A DNA stretch of 64,000 nt from Caballeronia sp. SEWSISQ10-4 2 (GTDB taxonomy: Bacteria; Pseudomonadota; Gammaproteobacteria; Burkholderiales; Burkholderiaceae). The notes under the pieces were generated by a model. The model was given only the letters and a program-made list of their open reading frames with translations. It did not search any database and was not told the origin of the DNA. A program made the translations under genes and the position numbers. Positions within the stretch are counted from its first letter, which is position 1; each line of letters opens with the position of its first letter. Of this stretch, positions 62,797 to 64,000 are shown piece by piece. The stretch spans positions 186,001 through 250,000 of the forward strand of contig NZ_JALPRJ010000001.1 of NCBI RefSeq assembly GCF_030464885.1. Direction: 5' to 3'.

Positions 62797-63453
62797 TGGA
62801 TAGATCTCCCAAATTGCATGATTTCCGCAGATGAAAAACCTCAACAACCGGTCCACCACGCAGAAATCGACACCGCCAGCTCTGGGTTAGCCACGAGCGG
62901 TATCGGGAAAACGGCACAAACCGTTGGGGAAACCTGACCGGAACATTTCGTTTCCGGGTCCGCGCAGCACGAAAGACATGCCGGGGCGCGCACACAGGTC
63001 ACCACGCGAAAAACCGGCGAAGAAGAGCGCCGGCAAGAAAACCAAAGCCTCGATTCACCGGACTAATCCCGGTGCAGGGGTGCAGGTGACGCCTCGCGTC
63101 GTTTCAAAAGACCTGTGGCAGTGGTAAAAAGTTTCAATTGGTGTTGTCAATGCCAAAGGATTCTAGCAGGCTCAAATGATCCGTCAATGCTGGTAATTGT
63201 AAAAGCTATGACTTTCAGTAATTATGAACACTGTTCAGGAGGGCAAGAGCGGCCTGCCAAGCCGCTTTCCAGCGGAAACATCGGAATTGTGCCGATATGT
63301 ACTATGCCGCACCGACATTCACGCAGGTAAAATCGACAATCGCCCGCGCGCGCATGTTCTTCATTAGGTGCTTAAGCCGTAACATCAGCCGTCGCTTCTG
63401 CCATCCTCTGCCGCAGACCGCGCGTCCCCGCAGGCCTCCCTTCCCTTTAGCCG
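62797..63453 (+). other. Non-coding stretch upstream of ubiD
   Basis: A Lys/Arg-rich frame at 62924-63127 has only a TTG start and no ribosome site and is not accepted as a gene. An AT-richer part at about 63125-63230 probably holds promoters. No repeat or RNA gene recognised. Confidence 0.4.
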
Positions 63454-64000
63454 ATGAAATACAAAGACCTGCGCGACTTCACCGCGCGCCTCGAAACGCT
63501 CGGCGAATTGCGCCGCATCAGTCAGCCGGTTTCCCCCGTTCTCGAAATGACCGAACTCTCCGACCGCGTGCTGCGTTCGGGCGGTCCTGCCTTGCTGTTC
63601 CAGGCGCCGACGGGACACTCCATGCCGGTGCTGGCCAACCTGTTCGGTACGCCGAGGCGCGTGGCGCTCGGAATGGGTATCGAGACGCAAGCTCAAGCGG
63701 CGGCCGACCCCAGTCTTCTCAGCGATAAAGCCGCGCTCGAGTCCCTGCGTGACGTCGGCCGGTTGCTGTCGGCGCTCAAGGAACCCGAGCCGCCGAAGGG
63801 ACTGAAGGACGCCGGCAAGTTGCTGTCGCTGGCCAAGGCCGTCTGGGACATGGCGCCGAAAACCGTCAGTTCGCCGCCCTGCCAGGAAATCGTGTGGGAA
63901 GGCGCGGACGTCGATCTTGCGCGTCTTCCGATTCAGACGTGTTGGCCCGGAGATGCCGGTCCGCTCATCACATGGGGACTCACGGTCACACGCGGCCCGA
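63454..64000 (+). CDS. ubiD: UbiD family decarboxylase (5' part)
   Basis: The ATG at 63454 opens [19 protein letters not shown], the standard start of 3-octaprenyl-4-hydroxybenzoate carboxy-lyase. [30 protein letters not shown] and [33 protein letters not shown] are conserved family segments. The window ends after 182 codons of an expected 490-520, so the catalytic and prenyl-FMN-binding residues are not in view. The enzyme acts in ubiquinone synthesis. An insertion-like Leu/Lys-rich part (residues 85-125) is usual for the family. Confidence 0.92.
   Translation, partial: MKYKDLRDFTARLETLGELRRISQPVSPVLEMTELSDRVLRSGGPALLFQAPTGHSMPVLANLFGTPRRVALGMGIETQAQAAADPSLLSDKAALESLRDVGRLLSALKEPEPPKGLKDAGKLLSLAKAVWDMAPKTVSSPPCQEIVWEGADVDLARLPIQTCWPGDAGPLITWGLTVTRGP

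Noticed and set aside
62924..63127. Lys/Arg-rich 67-aa frame upstream of ubiD
   Set aside because: TTG start, no ribosome site, no recognisable domain; composition fits random GC-rich sequence.

Overview
The window looks like a chromosomal segment of a beta-proteobacterium of the family Burkholderiaceae, most likely Paraburkholderia, Caballeronia or Burkholderia. This is inferred from the high GC content, the glucokinase/HexR fusion beside pgl and zwf, the ribD-ribE-ribBA-ribH-nusB-aminotransferase order, a Burkholderia-type OmpC porin and several Burkholderia-type small proteins. No species call is possible without a search.

Layout. 1-600: a tRNA-Arg(CCU) followed by three GGGGTAC direct repeats and the frameshifted 5' stub of a tyrosine-type integrase, a worn-out tRNA integration site. 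800-5300: many small proteins. Three tandem paralogues of 57-63 aa and one unrelated 117-aa protein each start 6-7 bases behind a sigma-28 (FliA)-type promoter, so they are predicted to be leaderless, flagellar-regulon mRNAs. A DUF1090 protein, a 52-aa membrane peptide, a TetR regulator and a secreted protein follow. 5300-12300: a PAS-PAS-GGDEF cyclase, a PEBP protein, a drug-efflux MFS, and stress-type small proteins (DUF1488, glycine-zipper, DUF2383 and BON families). 12700-22500: a stand-alone rpoN, a BrkB/YihY protein, otsA, two sigma-54 activators (one with and one without a receiver) and a DUF883-containing small operon.

22450-31100: an inverted pair of a dispersed non-coding repeat (third copy at 39.6 kb), two paralogous lipoproteins, a decayed autotransporter, an ABC transporter with a double permease, a second diguanylate cyclase and a small ferredoxin-fold-like protein. 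31100-39500: an OmpR/EnvZ-type two-component pair diverging from a Spy-like periplasmic protein, a pirin, hisQMP without its binding protein, and a porin with a possible leader ORF.

40000-49300 is a glucose module. glk-hexR, pgl and zwf run leftward and a four-gene sugar ABC transporter runs rightward. Between them a perfect palindrome matching the HexR consensus overlaps both divergent promoters. 49400-53000: an S9 peptidase and a Bcr/CflA exporter. 53200-61500: hemL, then the riboflavin genes, nusB and an aminotransferase. The rib genes are interrupted by about 1.8 kb of accessory DNA holding a frameshifted gene, a toxin-antitoxin pair and an orphan ORF. The window ends with a lytic transglycosylase and the first part of ubiD.

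All assignments were made by reading the sequence; no database search was run.
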